DNA of 64,000 nucleotides, taken from contig NZ_JAAFGZ010000007.1 in NCBI RefSeq assembly GCF_010365105.1, positions 62,001-126,000 on the forward strand. The letters run 5' to 3'. Below, one piece after another: positions 7,855 to 17,671 of the stretch (position 1 is its first letter; each line of letters opens with the position of its first letter). The position numbers and the translations under genes are program-made. Source of the stretch: Polaromonas sp. (GTDB lineage: Bacteria > Pseudomonadota > Gammaproteobacteria > Burkholderiales > Burkholderiaceae_C). The notes below the pieces were generated by a model. It was not told where the DNA came from and ran no database searches. It worked only from the letters and a program-made list of their open reading frames with translations.

Positions 7855-8862
7855 CTAACGCCTGACCTGCAAGGCGCCCGGGTTGACGATATTTGTTGGC
7901 GTTCCCTTGATGAAATTGATGACATTGTCAAAGGCGGCGCCAAAATACATTTCGTAGCTGTCCTGCTCGACATAACCGATGTGCGGCGTGCAGATGCAGT
8001 TCTCCAGCCGTAAAAGGGCATGTCCCTGAAGGATGGGCTCCGATTCAAACACGTCGATCGCCGCCATGCCCGGACGCCCACGGTTGAGCGCCGCAATCAG
8101 CGCTTCGGGTTCAATCAGTTCGGCGCGCGACGTATTGACCAGCAACGCGGTTGGTTTCATGGATGACATTTCATCCAGTGTGACGATGCCGGTAGTTTCT
8201 TCTGCAAGGCGCAGGTGCAGGCTAAGCACGTCGCATTGCTTGAACAGTTCGGTTTTGCTCGGCGCGAGTTCAAACCCGTCCGCCTGGGCGCGTTCGCGTG
8301 AGGCCGGACTGCCCCAGATGATCACGCGCATGCCAAATGCCCGGCCGTAGCCGGCCACCAGCTGGCCTGTCTTGCCGTAGCTCCAGATTCCCAGCGTCTT
8401 GCCCTTGAGCACGGATCCGAGACCAAAATTAGGCGGCATGGAAGCGGATTTCAGTCCCGATTGCTGCCACGCTCCATGCTTGAGATGCGACACATACTGC
8501 GGAATGCGGCGCATCGCCGCCATGACCAGTGCCCACGTCAGTTCTGCTGGCGCAATCGGTGAGCCCGTGCCTTCGGCCACCGCAATGCCGCGCTCCGTGC
8601 AGGCCGCCACGTCCACATGGCTGCCGATGCGGCCTGTCTGGACGACCAGCTTGAGTTTGGGCAGCTTTTCAATCAACTGGCGCGTCAGGTGGGTACGTTC
8701 GCGGATCAGGACGATCACGTCTGCATCCTTCAGCCGAACCGACAACTGGCCAGCGCCCTTGACGGTGTTGGTGTAGACCTTGGCAGGGTAGGCTTCGAGC
8801 TTGGACGCGCAGGCGAGCTTTCGCACTGCGTCCTGGTAATCATCAAGAATCACAATATTCAT
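7855..8862 (-). CDS. D-2-hydroxyacid dehydrogenase family protein
   Basis: 335 residues from MNIVILDDYQDAVRKLA; an earlier in-frame Met would add 14 residues of unlike character. Substrate-binding motif VVQTGRIGSHVDVAACTERGI, NAD-binding GKTLGIWSYGKTGQLVAGYGRAFGM, then the catalytic region LVNTSRAELIEPEALIAAL, with Arg in NTSR, Glu in FESEP and His in CTPHIGYVE. These are the Arg/Glu/His triad of the family. It would reduce a 2-oxoacid or oxidise a D-2-hydroxyacid with NAD(P). It lies 61 bases upstream of the 3-hydroxyacyl-CoA dehydrogenase and may be in its transcript. Substrate unknown. Confidence 0.87.
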   Translation of the reverse strand: MNIVILDDYQDAVRKLACASKLEAYPAKVYTNTVKGAGQLSVRLKDADVIVLIRERTHLTRQLIEKLPKLKLVVQTGRIGSHVDVAACTERGIAVAEGTGSPIAPAELTWALVMAAMRRIPQYVSHLKHGAWQQSGLKSASMPPNFGLGSVLKGKTLGIWSYGKTGQLVAGYGRAFGMRVIIWGSPASRERAQADGFELAPSKTELFKQCDVLSLHLRLAEETTGIVTLDEMSSMKPTALLVNTSRAELIEPEALIAALNRGRPGMAAIDVFESEPILQGHALLRLENCICTPHIGYVEQDSYEMYFGAAFDNVINFIKGTPTNIVNPGALQVRR

Positions 8863-9034
8863 GCAGATATTGTGCCTTCTAGATTTCTGTTTTTCGAAGA
8901 TCAACAGCTTACATCCGGAATAGGGCGATTGGCGGTTTCCCGTTCACGTCATGGCTCGAATTGCGGGAGGTTGGAAGGCTGGTTGCATATGGTTGTGTGG
9001 TTGCCCAGCTTTTTTGCCTGGTGCCGAAAAGTCA

Positions 9035-9436
9035 TCACTTGGCGATAGTGGACTCCGCTTGCAGGGCCATACGGTCAAGTTCAGCGCACACATCGGCCAT
9101 TCGCCCTGAAATGACCATACGTCCTGCGCAATCGGGCCGCATGGCCGCATCGGATACACGCACGACCCGCAGTACGCTGCGTGTCGTTTCCTGTGGCATG
9201 GTGATGCGGGGCAGACTGGCATTTTGAGGCAGCACCTCAAAAATGGCGTCATTGCTTGCCGTCGCGGTGCAAGGCTGGAAAGTAGACGGTGATGTCGTCG
9301 CCGAAGGCTGTGTAATGAATGGAATGGCACTGTGTCCCAAGGAGTGCCTGATCCGGGTGATCCATGGCGCCAGCGCCTGAACCGGTACCGTCCAGAATGC
9401 TTGCACGGGGGCATGTGAAAAGCTGATGATTCGCAT
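9035..9436 (-). CDS. Conserved hypothetical protein next to lexA
   Basis: 133 residues from MRIISFSHAP, chosen because GGAG precedes it at good spacing. The first 60 residues are rich in Pro/Thr/Ser and poorly structured. The C-terminal part, with RVVRVSDAAMRPDCAGRMVISGRMADVCAELDRM, looks like a compact conserved domain; the phrase VISGRMADVCAELDR recurs, as I remember, in short hypothetical proteins of related bacteria. No known catalytic motif is visible. It is about 120 bases downstream of lexA in the same direction, so an SOS link is possible but unproven. Confidence 0.55.
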   Translation of the reverse strand: MRIISFSHAPVQAFWTVPVQALAPWITRIRHSLGHSAIPFITQPSATTSPSTFQPCTATASNDAIFEVLPQNASLPRITMPQETTRSVLRVVRVSDAAMRPDCAGRMVISGRMADVCAELDRMALQAESTIAK

Positions 9437-9556
9437 GAAGAACTCCAGTTGATAAAGTGTGGACACAGGCGTGACAGGGTCTGCCAGCAGGAACGGCGGA
9501 TCGCTTTAAGAAGGGGCGGTATCGCTGGCTGTATTCCGACAGCAAGGCCGGCAGGG

Positions 9557-10261
9557 CTACATCGACAGCCTGCCGCGGATCAAACCGACTGCCAGGCCTT
9601 CAAGCTCGAAAGGCTCGCCGGGCTGTACCAGGATGGGCTTGAAGTCGGGATTTTCCGACAGCAGTTCGATCAGGTTCTTGTGACGGTGAAAGCGTTTGAC
9701 AGTGACTTCGTCGCCGAGTCGGGCGACCACGATCTGCCCGTTTTTGGCTTCCCTTGACTGCTTCACGGCCAGCAAGTCGCCGTCCATGATGCCCACGTCG
9801 CGCATGCTCATGCCGCGCACCTTCAGCAGGTAATCAGGCTTTTGCTCAAACAGAGAACTTTCGAAATGGTAAGTCTGTTCGATATGTTCCTGCGCAAGGA
9901 TCGGGCTGCCCGCAGCCACCCGGCCCACAAGGGGCAGGCTCAACTGGGCAAGCCGCTGGGGAGACATCAAGAATGAATCCATCCGCGATTCGTTCAAGGC
10001 GTGCAGGGCACCGGTACGAAGTCGAATGCCCCGTGATGTGCCGCTGACGAGCTCCAGGACGCCTTTTTTTGCCAGAGCTTTCAAATGCTCTTCGGCTGCA
10101 TTGGGCGAGCGAAAGCCGAGCTGGGCCGCAATTTCTGCCCGGGTGGGTGGCGCACCTGTCTGGGCGATGGCATTCTGGATCAATTCCAGGATCTGTGCCT
10201 GCCTGGCAGTAAGCTTGGGTCTGTCAGCAGGTTGAGAGGAAAAATCATTGAAAGTACGCAT
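9557..10261 (-). CDS. lexA: LexA repressor
   Basis: 234 residues from [10 protein letters not shown]. The N-terminal winged helix starts [16 protein letters not shown] and has the recognition helix region [16 protein letters not shown]. The self-cleavage Ala-Gly bond is at 117-118 (VGRVAAGSP), the catalytic Ser at 152 (GMSM) and the Lys at 189 (VTVKR). It represses SOS genes until RecA filaments stimulate its autocleavage. Upstream, in the divergent gap, lies a perfect CTGT-N8-ACAG operator plus a degenerate one, so it should autoregulate. At 234 residues it is longer than the E. coli protein (202), as expected in betaproteobacteria. Confidence 0.97.
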   Translation of the reverse strand: MRTFNDFSSQPADRPKLTARQAQILELIQNAIAQTGAPPTRAEIAAQLGFRSPNAAEEHLKALAKKGVLELVSGTSRGIRLRTGALHALNESRMDSFLMSPQRLAQLSLPLVGRVAAGSPILAQEHIEQTYHFESSLFEQKPDYLLKVRGMSMRDVGIMDGDLLAVKQSREAKNGQIVVARLGDEVTVKRFHRHKNLIELLSENPDFKPILVQPGEPFELEGLAVGLIRGRLSM

Positions 10262-10326
10262 AAGCTGTGGACCTTGGGTTAAAACGGGACTAGCCTGAAA
10301 TCTACGCCTTGAAAAATTCAGTATAA

Positions 10327-10342
10327 CTGTATGAATAGCCAG
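10327..10342. promoter_or_regulatory. Possible second SOS box (degenerate)
   Basis: CTGT-N8-CCAG, one base off the CTGT-N8-ACAG consensus. It lies 4 bases from the perfect box on the lexA side. Paired boxes are common in lexA promoters, so it is listed, but with low certainty. Confidence 0.4.
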
Positions 10343-10345
10343 CAA

Positions 10346-10361
10346 CTGTATTTTTATACAG
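10346..10361. promoter_or_regulatory. LexA operator (SOS box) between lexA and the asparaginase gene
   Basis: CTGTATTTTTATACAG is a perfect CTGT-N8-ACAG palindrome with the usual T/A-rich centre. It lies 85 bases upstream of the lexA start and ends 5 bases before the likely ATG of the divergent asparaginase gene. LexA bound here would autoregulate lexA and could also block the asparaginase promoter. Confidence 0.88.
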
Positions 10362-10366
10362 TCTTT

Positions 10367-11353
10367 ATGAAAAAACAACTACATCCTGTAAAACGTCGCA
10401 AACTGGTGATTTTGGGAACCGGCGGAACCATTGCCGGAAAAGCTGCCCATGCTTCTGACAACATCGGCTACACCGCTGCACAGGTGGGCATAGACCAGCT
10501 GCTCGCAGCCATTCCTGCGCTGGCCGCAAGCGGTTTGATCATCAGTGAACAGGTGAGCCAGATCGACAGCAAGGACATGAGCTTTGACGTGTGGGCGCGA
10601 CTCGCTGCCCGCGTGCGTCATTTTCTTGCGGATGACGATGTCCAGGGCATCGTCATCACGCACGGCACGGACACGCTGGAGGAAACGGCTTTTTTCCTCC
10701 AGCTGACATGCCAGCCGGCCAAGCCGGTGGTGCTTACCTGCGCCATGCGTCCAGCCACCGCGCTGGTGCCAGATGGCCCGCAAAACGTGATGGACGCCGT
10801 GGCGGTCGCCCGTCATCCAGAGGCCTGCGGCGTGGTGGCCGTCTGCGCCGGAACGGTACACAGTGCGATGGATGTGCAAAAAGTACACCCCTACAGACTC
10901 GATGCCTTCAGTTCCGGTGATGCCTGCCCTGTGGGCTATGTTGAGGAAGGCAAGCTCAGATTGTTAAGAAATTGGCCAGTTCCGCAGGCTGGTATTGCCT
11001 GCGAAGCTATTGAAAAAGTAGCAACCTGGCCCCGCGTCGAGATTGTCATGAATTACGCAGGCGCGAGCGCTCTCACAGTCCAGGCACTGGTCGATCAGGG
11101 CGTGCGGGGTCTGGTGGTAGCCTGCACAGGCAATGGCACGATTCATGAAGACCTGCAAGCCGGTTTGCTCAGTGCGCAGGCTGCCGGGGTGCGGGTTGTG
11201 CGATCGACGCGCTGCCCTGATGGCCGCATTTTGCCGCTGCCAGGCAATACGATTGCAGATTCGCAGGGTCTCAGTCCGGTCAAGGCCAGGATCGCGCTGA
11301 TGCTTGATTTGATTACTGAAGACCAACGGCCTTCAGCCGCCGGGCAGACATAA
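10367..11353 (+). CDS. L-asparaginase (type I/II asparaginase-glutaminase family)
   Basis: 328 residues from [11 protein letters not shown]. An earlier in-frame ATG at 10331 would put the SOS box inside the gene, so the later start is preferred. The two catalytic threonines are in [10 protein letters not shown] and in [15 protein letters not shown], with the Asp of HGTD and a downstream Lys (MRP..). It hydrolyses asparagine to aspartate and ammonia. No clear signal peptide is present, so it is probably cytoplasmic. The segment encoded by 10961-11022 ([20 protein letters not shown]) falls on an in-frame copy of the window's interspersed repeat. The stop codon overlaps the edge of the adk terminator. 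Confidence 0.9.
   Translation: MKKQLHPVKRRKLVILGTGGTIAGKAAHASDNIGYTAAQVGIDQLLAAIPALAASGLIISEQVSQIDSKDMSFDVWARLAARVRHFLADDDVQGIVITHGTDTLEETAFFLQLTCQPAKPVVLTCAMRPATALVPDGPQNVMDAVAVARHPEACGVVAVCAGTVHSAMDVQKVHPYRLDAFSSGDACPVGYVEEGKLRLLRNWPVPQAGIACEAIEKVATWPRVEIVMNYAGASALTVQALVDQGVRGLVVACTGNGTIHEDLQAGLLSAQAAGVRVVRSTRCPDGRILPLPGNTIADSQGLSPVKARIALMLDLITEDQRPSAAGQT
10961..11022 (-). repeat. Interspersed repeat copy 3, in frame inside the asparaginase gene
   Basis: On the minus strand it reads GCTAC, spacer, CAATAGC, then CGC, TGCGGAACTGGCCAATTT and an A/T-rich end, matching the family in order and spacing. It is read in frame on the plus strand as part of the asparaginase and introduces no stop. Confidence 0.65.
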
Positions 11354-11379
11354 AAAAAGCCATCCCGTGGAATGGCTTT
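11352..11379 (-). terminator. Rho-independent terminator of adk
   Basis: The stem AAAGCCAT (11356-11363) pairs with ATGGCTTT (11372-11379) and is extended by a short CC/GG inner pair. On the minus strand it is followed by a run of seven T. It lies 20 bases past the adk stop codon. Confidence 0.8.
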
Positions 11380-11398
11380 GGCCAGCATTTGAGCCTGT

Positions 11399-12205
<807 letters not shown>

Positions 12206-12210
12206 TCAGC

Positions 12211-12993
12211 TTACACAGACGCCGCCTCATGCGGCTTTTCAGCCGTCAGACGCCGGACACGCTCCAGATCTTCAGGTGTGTCCACACCGGCGCCCGGTGC
12301 CTGCTCGGTGATGTGAACGGCTATCCGGTAGCCATGCCACAAGGCACGCAACTGTTCGAGCGACTCCAGCTGCTCCATGGGTGCCTGGGGCAACTGGGGG
12401 AAGCGGCGCAAAAAACCGACCCGGTAAGCATAGATTCCGACGTGGCGCAGCGGCCGTGGAAACCTGCCTTGCTCCCACCATGCCTGGCCGGCGAGGTCAC
12501 GGGCAGCAGGAATCGGCGCACGGCTGAAATACAGGGCCGTCTGCTGCGCGTCCAGTACTACCTTGACGACGTTCGGATTGAGAAAGTCAACCAGGTCATC
12601 GATGAAATGCGCGGCAGTTCCCATGGCACAGTCCGGACGGTTTTGCAGCAGACCGGCCACCGCATCGACCAGGGCCGGGTCGATCAGCGGCTCATCGCCC
12701 TGCACATTGACCACGATAGCGTCGTCGGCCAGACCCAGCAAATCGCAGGCTTCAGCGAGCCGGTCACTGCCGCTCGGGTGGTCGATGCGGGTCAGTACCG
12801 CATCGATACCGAAAGCCTTGCATTGCGCAATGATTTCTGCGCTGTCAGCGGCTACAACGGTATGCAATGCACTGCTTTGCAGGGCGCGCTGCGCCACGCG
12901 CACCACCATGGGCCGGCCATTGATGTCTGCCAGCGGCTTGTTGGGAAGGCGGGTGGATGCCAGGCGCGCCGGGATCAGGACGGTGAAGCTCAT
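12211..12993 (-). CDS. kdsB: 3-deoxy-manno-octulosonate cytidylyltransferase (CMP-KDO synthetase)
   Basis: 260 residues of normal family length. The N-terminal CTP-binding motif [18 protein letters not shown] is followed by [11 protein letters not shown], the metal-binding [20 protein letters not shown], and [12 protein letters not shown]. It activates KDO as CMP-KDO for addition to lipid A in the inner lipopolysaccharide core. It starts 6 bases after the Trm112-like gene, inside the lpxK operon, which couples KDO activation with lipid A phosphorylation. Confidence 0.96.
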   Translation of the reverse strand: MSFTVLIPARLASTRLPNKPLADINGRPMVVRVAQRALQSSALHTVVAADSAEIIAQCKAFGIDAVLTRIDHPSGSDRLAEACDLLGLADDAIVVNVQGDEPLIDPALVDAVAGLLQNRPDCAMGTAAHFIDDLVDFLNPNVVKVVLDAQQTALYFSRAPIPAARDLAGQAWWEQGRFPRPLRHVGIYAYRVGFLRRFPQLPQAPMEQLESLEQLRALWHGYRIAVHITEQAPGAGVDTPEDLERVRRLTAEKPHEAASV

Positions 12994-12999
12994 GCCTGC

Positions 13000-13182
13000 T
13001 TACAGGCCAAGCTCTTCGTCGGTCAGCGGCCGTGCTTCGCTTTCCAGCATGACCGGGATGCCATCGCGAACCGGATAGGCCAGGCGGGCACTGCGTGAAA
13101 CGAGTTCACGCTTTTCGCGGTCGTATTCAAGGTGGCCCTTGGTGACGGGGCAGACCAGCAATTCAATGAGTTTGGTGTCCAT
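13000..13182 (-). CDS. Trm112-family small protein (YcaR-like)
   Basis: 60 residues, starting [21 protein letters not shown]. The single CPVTKG motif corresponds to the first cysteine pair of the Trm112 zinc fold, but the remaining zinc cysteines are missing, as in E. coli YcaR. It runs through the conserved [18 protein letters not shown]. The start overlaps the end of lpxK by 20 bases, and kdsB follows at once. In other organisms the Trm112 fold activates methyltransferases; in this operon position its job is not established. Confidence 0.9.
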   Translation of the reverse strand: MDTKLIELLVCPVTKGHLEYDREKRELVSRSARLAYPVRDGIPVMLESEARPLTDEELGL

Positions 13183-14194
13183 GCCTTGATGGTAATTGAG
13201 AAAGCATCGGCGCCAGCAGCGTATCCAGCGCGTCGAAGAACGCGGGTTCGGGCGAGAATTCGAGCGGGACTGCCAACAGCCGCAGTCCTGGCGGAACTGG
13301 CAGGGAAAACAGCTTGACTGCATCTTTTTCCGTACACAGAACTGTTCTGCCTGACAGGACCTCCAGATCGCCTTTTTCAAAGTCATGGTGGTCGGGGAAA
13401 GCAAGGGTTTTTTCCAGCGTCAGTCCGCGTTCCCTGAGCATGTCGAAGAACGCTTCAGGATGGGCGATGCCCGCGAGCGCCACCAGGGGCTGATGCGTCA
13501 AGGACGTCAATGCCAGCCGGGCGCCATTGGCATCAATGGTTTGTTCGGCCAGTTGGCGCCGCGAGGTGTAGCCGTGAAACGCAGCCTTCTGGCCAGTGTG
13601 AAGGACCAGGTCAATGCCTTGGCCCAGTCGTCCGGGCCACGGTTCGCGCAGCGGTCCGGCGGGCAGCAGCCAGCCGTTTCCTGCGCCTTTGTCATCAAAC
13701 ACGGCAATTTCGATGTCACGCTGCAAGGCATAGTGCTGAAGGCCGTCGTCGCACACGACAGTGGAGGTTGCCGGATAGGCCGCCAGCAAGTCGCGCAAGG
13801 CGTTGGTCCGCCGATCTGCTACAAAAACAGGAGCACCTGTTGCACGCTGGATAAGCGCAGGCTCGTCGCCCGACACATCAACCGGTGTGCCCGGCCTGAC
13901 TTCCAGGCTTTGCCTGCTGGCGCGTCCGTAGCCGCGAGACACCACGCCGACACGCAAACCCTTTGCCTGAAGATGCCTGACCAGCGCCATGACCAACGGT
14001 GTCTTCCCCGCGCCGCCCGCTACAACATTGCCCACCACGATGACCGGTACGTCAAAGCGCGTGGATCGCAGAATGCCGAGCCGGTAGAGTGCCCGGCGCA
14101 ATCTCACCATCAGGCCGTGAACCAGTGCTACCGGCCAGAGCAGGCAGGCCAGCCAGCCACGCGTGCGCCAGGCGCTCAAAAGAATATTTTTCAC
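13163..14194 (-). CDS. lpxK: Tetraacyldisaccharide 4'-kinase
   Basis: 343 residues. An N-terminal hydrophobic membrane-association segment ([16 protein letters not shown]) is followed by the Walker [35 protein letters not shown], the acidic [20 protein letters not shown] and the C-terminal [11 protein letters not shown] and CTEKDAVKL motifs. It phosphorylates the 4' position of the lipid A disaccharide at the inner membrane. It sits between exbD and the Trm112/kdsB pair, the standard betaproteobacterial order. Confidence 0.96.
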   Translation of the reverse strand: MKNILLSAWRTRGWLACLLWPVALVHGLMVRLRRALYRLGILRSTRFDVPVIVVGNVVAGGAGKTPLVMALVRHLQAKGLRVGVVSRGYGRASRQSLEVRPGTPVDVSGDEPALIQRATGAPVFVADRRTNALRDLLAAYPATSTVVCDDGLQHYALQRDIEIAVFDDKGAGNGWLLPAGPLREPWPGRLGQGIDLVLHTGQKAAFHGYTSRRQLAEQTIDANGARLALTSLTHQPLVALAGIAHPEAFFDMLRERGLTLEKTLAFPDHHDFEKGDLEVLSGRTVLCTEKDAVKLFSLPVPPGLRLLAVPLEFSPEPAFFDALDTLLAPMLSQLPSRHGHQTH

Positions 14195-14234
14195 GCCGCT
14201 GCCATGTCGTACCGGAGCTTCAAGGTCCGCAGGC

Positions 14235-14663
14235 TTACCTGGCGGCTGACGGGACCGTGCCCTGGGTGGCGAAAGTGATCTGCGTCAATCCCTGACGGCG
14301 GGCGGCTTCCATGACGGTGATGACGGCCTGGTGCGTGGCACTGGCATCTGCGCTGATGACGATGACGCTGTCCTTCCCGGCCCTGGCGGCCTGCGTGAGG
14401 GCAGTGCCCAGCGGCTCGATTCCACGGCCATCGACCAGGGTTTTGTTGACCATGTAACGGCCGTCGCTGCTGACTGCCACGATGACCTCTTTCGGATATT
14501 CGCGCAATTGCTCGGCGTCGGCGGAGGGCAGCCGGACCTGAAGCTCGGTGAATTTGCTGTAAGTGGTCGACAGCATCAAAAAGATGAGCACCACCAACAG
14601 CACATCAATGAAAGGAATCAGGTTGATTTCAGGCTCGGGACGCACTCGGGGTCGAAAGTTCAT
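14235..14663 (-). CDS. exbD: Biopolymer transport protein ExbD/TolR family
   Basis: 142 residues from MNFRPRVRPEPEINLIPFIDV. One transmembrane helix (IPFIDVLLVVLIFLMLSTTY) carries the conserved Asp needed for proton-coupled energy transfer; a periplasmic domain with LPSADAEQL and VVISADASATHQAVI follows. The ATG overlaps the exbB stop (ATGA), so translation is coupled. With ExbB it forms the proton-driven motor at the inner membrane. No tonB gene is visible here, and the location with lpxK suggests a link to envelope assembly that is seen widely in this group but not well explained. Confidence 0.92.
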   Translation of the reverse strand: MNFRPRVRPEPEINLIPFIDVLLVVLIFLMLSTTYSKFTELQVRLPSADAEQLREYPKEVIVAVSSDGRYMVNKTLVDGRGIEPLGTALTQAARAGKDSVIVISADASATHQAVITVMEAARRQGLTQITFATQGTVPSAAR

Positions 14664-15292
14664 TTGCGCAATCGGTTCAGATGGCGCACGAACTGCTCGG
14701 CCGCCAGTTCCATCGACAGCAGGTAGCCATCCACTCGTGCCCGGAAATATCGCCAAAAGATCAGAGCCGGAATGGCCACCATCAGGCCGAAAGCGGTGTT
14801 GTACAGTGCGATGGATATACCTTGTGCAAGTTGTGCCGGGTTGCCGCCGCCTGCGTTGCCGGCATTGCCCGACTGGGCGCCAAAAATCTCGATCATGCCA
14901 ATCACCGTGCCCAGCAGGCCGAGCAAGGGCGCTGCCGACGCAATGGTGGCCAGTGCGGCGAGGTAGCGTTCCAGTTTGTGTGCCGCCTGTCGACCAGCGC
15001 CTTCCAGCGTGGAACGGAGATCGGCTTCGCTGATACGGGGATTGGCGCCGAGGGCACGCAAACCGCTGGCCAGCACCTCGCCAAGCAGTGAATTCTGTTC
15101 CAGCTTCAACACCACGTCCGGCGGTGGGAGGGTGGTTCGCGAAACAACCATGGCTTCGCCGAGCAGTTTGGGAGGCGCAATTTTCATGGTTTTGAGGCTT
15201 GAAAACCGTTCAATGACCAGCGCCAGTGCAACGATGGAACACGCCAGCAGTGGCCAGATGGGCCAGCCGGCTGCTTGTATGATCGAAAACAA
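14660..15292 (-). CDS. exbB: MotA/TolQ/ExbB proton channel family protein
   Basis: 210 residues. An N-terminal hydrophobic helix (GWPIWPLLACSIVALALVIERF) is followed by a cytoplasmic segment, then two helices around TIASAAPLLGLLGTVIGMIEIF and ISIALYNTAFGLMVAIPALIFWRYF. The conserved Thr/Pro pattern of the ExbB channel is present. It is first in the run through exbD, lpxK, trm112, kdsB and perhaps adk. The promoter should lie in the 336-base gap upstream that it shares, divergently, with xseA. Confidence 0.93.
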   Translation of the reverse strand: MFSIIQAAGWPIWPLLACSIVALALVIERFSSLKTMKIAPPKLLGEAMVVSRTTLPPPDVVLKLEQNSLLGEVLASGLRALGANPRISEADLRSTLEGAGRQAAHKLERYLAALATIASAAPLLGLLGTVIGMIEIFGAQSGNAGNAGGGNPAQLAQGISIALYNTAFGLMVAIPALIFWRYFRARVDGYLLSMELAAEQFVRHLNRLRK

Positions 15293-15628
15293 TGCGTATC
15301 TCCAGACAAATAGGGGTGTTGGATTATGGCGCAGCGCCCATGTCGAAAAGTCGTTACTGCTGGCTTGAGACTGATTGTTGTGCGTGCCGGGATTTGATCA
15401 TTTAACGCACAAAATCTGTGGATAACTTTGTGGGTAAGTCTGTGCTGAGCCGGTTCAAAGCCGCACCAGCCCGTCGTTCTGATAAAACGGTGAAAATTTA
15501 GGCAGTACTTTTTCTATTTAAATCAACAGGTTGCGCCATTTGTCTGGCTATCCAAGGGATGCCTGAACCGCATTCAGCCCCCTTTAGGCGGTGTGGAGTA
15601 CTGACTTTTAAATATTCTGGAGATCGCT
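15293..15628. other. Divergent intergenic region exbB/xseA
   Basis: 336 bases with no convincing gene. It must contain the promoters of exbB (leftward) and xseA (rightward). It holds two DnaA-box-like 9-mers at 15417-15437 and A/T-rich stretches near 15490-15530 and 15605-15620. Confidence 0.5.
15417..15437 (-). promoter_or_regulatory. Two DnaA-box-like 9-mers
   Basis: On the minus strand, 15417-15425 reads TTATCCACA, the perfect DnaA-box consensus, and 15429-15437 reads TTACCCACA, one change away. They are in the same orientation, 12 bases start to start. Whether DnaA binds here is not known. Confidence 0.4.
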
Positions 15629-16948
15629 GTGGTTGATGCTTACTCTTCGCGTGAACGACTACAAGCACCTTCGTCTGCAGGCGCTTCCCGGATCTGGCCC
15701 GTCGGCTCATTGCTGCGCGCCATCGCCGAAAGTCTGGAAGACCGGTTCAATCCCGTCGCGGTGCAGGGCGAACTGTCCGGCTTTTCACGGGCGTCCAGCG
15801 GACATTGTTATTTTTCGCTCAAGGACGATCAGGGGCAGGTGCGCTGCGCCATGTTTCGGCGAGCGGCGGGGCTGCTGGATTTTTCACCGCGCGATGGGCA
15901 ATTGGTCGAATTGCGCGGACGGCTGGGCGTGTACGAGCCACGTGGCGAACTGCAACTGGTTGTCGAATCCATGCAGCAGGCCGGTCAGGGCAGCCTGTTC
16001 GAGCAGTTTCTGCAACTCAAGACCAGACTTGACGCCGAAGGGCTTTTTTCCAGTGCCCGAAAGCGTCCGCTGCCAATCATGCCGCGTGCCATCGGTGTGG
16101 TGACGTCGCTGGGTGCCGCCGCGCTGCATGACGTGGTGACGGCTCTGCAGCGCCGGGCGCCCCACATTCCCGTGGTGATCTATCCGGCCAGCGTACAGGG
16201 CTTGCAAGCTGCCGGAGAACTCCGCAGCGCATTGCTTAAGGCTGCCGAGCGGCAGGCAATAGACCAGGTCGATGTGCTGCTGCTGGTTCGTGGCGGCGGC
16301 GCGATGGAGGATCTGTGGGCGTTCAACGATGAGTTGCTGGCCCGTACCATCATCGCCACGCCCATGCCCGTGGTTTGCGGTGTCGGACATGAAACGGATT
16401 TCACCATCGCAGATTTTTGTGCCGATGTGCGCGCGCCAACACCCACGGCGGCAGCCGAGTTGTGTGCCCAACCGCAGACCTCCTGGCTGGTGGCACTGGA
16501 ACAGTTTTTTTCACGTCTGCAAAACGGCGTGGACCGGCAGATGCAGGCGGCCAATCAGCGGCTGGACCGAGCGGCTGCACGCGCCAGCCAGCCGTCACAT
16601 CTGATCACGCGCCAGCATGGCAGGCTGGGCGGTATTGCCCAAAGCCTGGGCCATGCCATGCAACTGGCTTTGGGTCAGGAAAAGCATAGGCTGGAAACAC
16701 AGGGCAGTGATTTGCCAAAGGTACTTGCCGCCCGCTTGATAAACAGCCGGCATCGGCTGGAACGCGCCCAGTTGCGGCTTGACATGCTGGACCCGCATCT
16801 GGTGCTTCAACGCGGCTATGCCTGGCTAGCAGACTTGGAAGGCCACGCCATCACCAGCGTAAAAACCACCCATCCCGGTCAGCCGGTGCGCGCTACCCTT
16901 GCCGATGGACAGGTCGATTTGACGGTCTCCACACGGCGGCTGATTTAG
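15629..16948 (+). CDS. xseA: Exodeoxyribonuclease VII large subunit
   Basis: 439 residues from GTG, with GGAG nine bases upstream. The N-terminal OB-fold region contains VQGELSGFSRASSGHCYFSLKD and VRCAMFR. The catalytic domain holds GVVTSLGAAALHDVVTALQRRAPHIPVVIYPASVQG, LLLVRGGGAMEDLWAFNDE and PVVCGVGHETDFTIADFCADVRAPTPTAAAE; a coiled-coil arm and the C-terminal VLQRGYAWL follow. It degrades single-stranded DNA together with XseB, which is not encoded next to it. Confidence 0.95.
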   Translation: MVDAYSSRERLQAPSSAGASRIWPVGSLLRAIAESLEDRFNPVAVQGELSGFSRASSGHCYFSLKDDQGQVRCAMFRRAAGLLDFSPRDGQLVELRGRLGVYEPRGELQLVVESMQQAGQGSLFEQFLQLKTRLDAEGLFSSARKRPLPIMPRAIGVVTSLGAAALHDVVTALQRRAPHIPVVIYPASVQGLQAAGELRSALLKAAERQAIDQVDVLLLVRGGGAMEDLWAFNDELLARTIIATPMPVVCGVGHETDFTIADFCADVRAPTPTAAAELCAQPQTSWLVALEQFFSRLQNGVDRQMQAANQRLDRAAARASQPSHLITRQHGRLGGIAQSLGHAMQLALGQEKHRLETQGSDLPKVLAARLINSRHRLERAQLRLDMLDPHLVLQRGYAWLADLEGHAITSVKTTHPGQPVRATLADGQVDLTVSTRRLI

Positions 16949-17005
16949 TTTTTACAATGTCCTTTGCATGTCGCTGGACATCTCATCAACCCCACGAGGA
17001 AATAT

Positions 17006-17587
17006 ATGGAACACACGCTCCCCCCGCTCCCGTATGCCATGGACGCACTGGCTCCAGAGTACAGCCAGGAAACCCTTGAGTACCATTATGGAAAGCACCA
17101 TAACGCCTACGTCACGAATCTCAACAACCTGCAAAAAGGCACCGAGTTCGAATCGATGACGCTCGAAGAGATCGTCAAGAAATCCAGCGGCGGCGTGTAC
17201 AACAATGCTGCCCAGATATGGAACCACACATTTTTCTGGAGTTGCATGAAGCCCGCCGGTGGCGGCGAGCCTGGCGGTGCGCTGGCCGAAGCCATCAATG
17301 CGAAATTTGGCTCCTACGCAGCGTTCAAGGAAGCGTTTGTCAAGTCTGCAGTCGGCAATTTCGGCTCCGGCTGGACGTGGCTGGTGAAGAAAGCTGACGG
17401 CACTGTGGACATCGTCAATACCGGCGCCGCCGGTACCCCGCTGACCACAGGCGACAAGGCCCTGATGACGGTTGACGTATGGGAACATGCCTATTACATC
17501 GATTACCGCAACCAGCGCCCCAAGTTTGTCGAAACTTACCTCTCCAGCCTCGTAAATTGGGAATTTGCTGAAAGCAATTTTTCCTGA
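17006..17587 (+). CDS. sodB: Superoxide dismutase, Fe/Mn family
   Basis: 193 residues from [15 protein letters not shown], with a GAGGA ribosome site. Metal ligands: a His in [11 protein letters not shown], a His in [13 protein letters not shown], and the Asp and His in [13 protein letters not shown]. The GGGEPGG and FGSGWTWLV segments agree with iron-type enzymes. It converts superoxide to oxygen and hydrogen peroxide in the cytoplasm. It lies 57 bases after xseA and ends in a strong terminator. Confidence 0.95.
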   Translation: MEHTLPPLPYAMDALAPEYSQETLEYHYGKHHNAYVTNLNNLQKGTEFESMTLEEIVKKSSGGVYNNAAQIWNHTFFWSCMKPAGGGEPGGALAEAINAKFGSYAAFKEAFVKSAVGNFGSGWTWLVKKADGTVDIVNTGAAGTPLTTGDKALMTVDVWEHAYYIDYRNQRPKFVETYLSSLVNWEFAESNFS

Positions 17588-17623
17588 TACTTAATCCCTG
17601 ACGATTAACCTCGCTTAACCATC

Positions 17624-17650
17624 AAAAAGCCGACGTAAAGTCGGCTTTTT
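17624..17650. terminator. Bidirectional terminator between sodB and the DUF192 gene
   Basis: A perfect 11-bp stem, AAAAAGCCGAC and GTCGGCTTTTT, with a 5-base loop. A and T runs on both sides make it work for sodB on plus and for the convergent DUF192 gene on minus. Confidence 0.9.
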
Positions 17651-17671
17651 GCTGTTCTGGTTATATGCTGT

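Noticed and set aside
7794-8096. 101-codon upstream extension of the 3-hydroxyacyl-CoA dehydrogenase frame
   Set aside because: It overlaps the D-2-hydroxyacid dehydrogenase gene and is arginine/serine-rich, typical of an antisense or shadow frame; the Rossmann start is at 7793.
15393-15460. A replication origin at the DnaA-box pair
   Set aside because: Only two boxes, no dnaA/dnaN/gidA context and no A/T-rich unwinding repeats.
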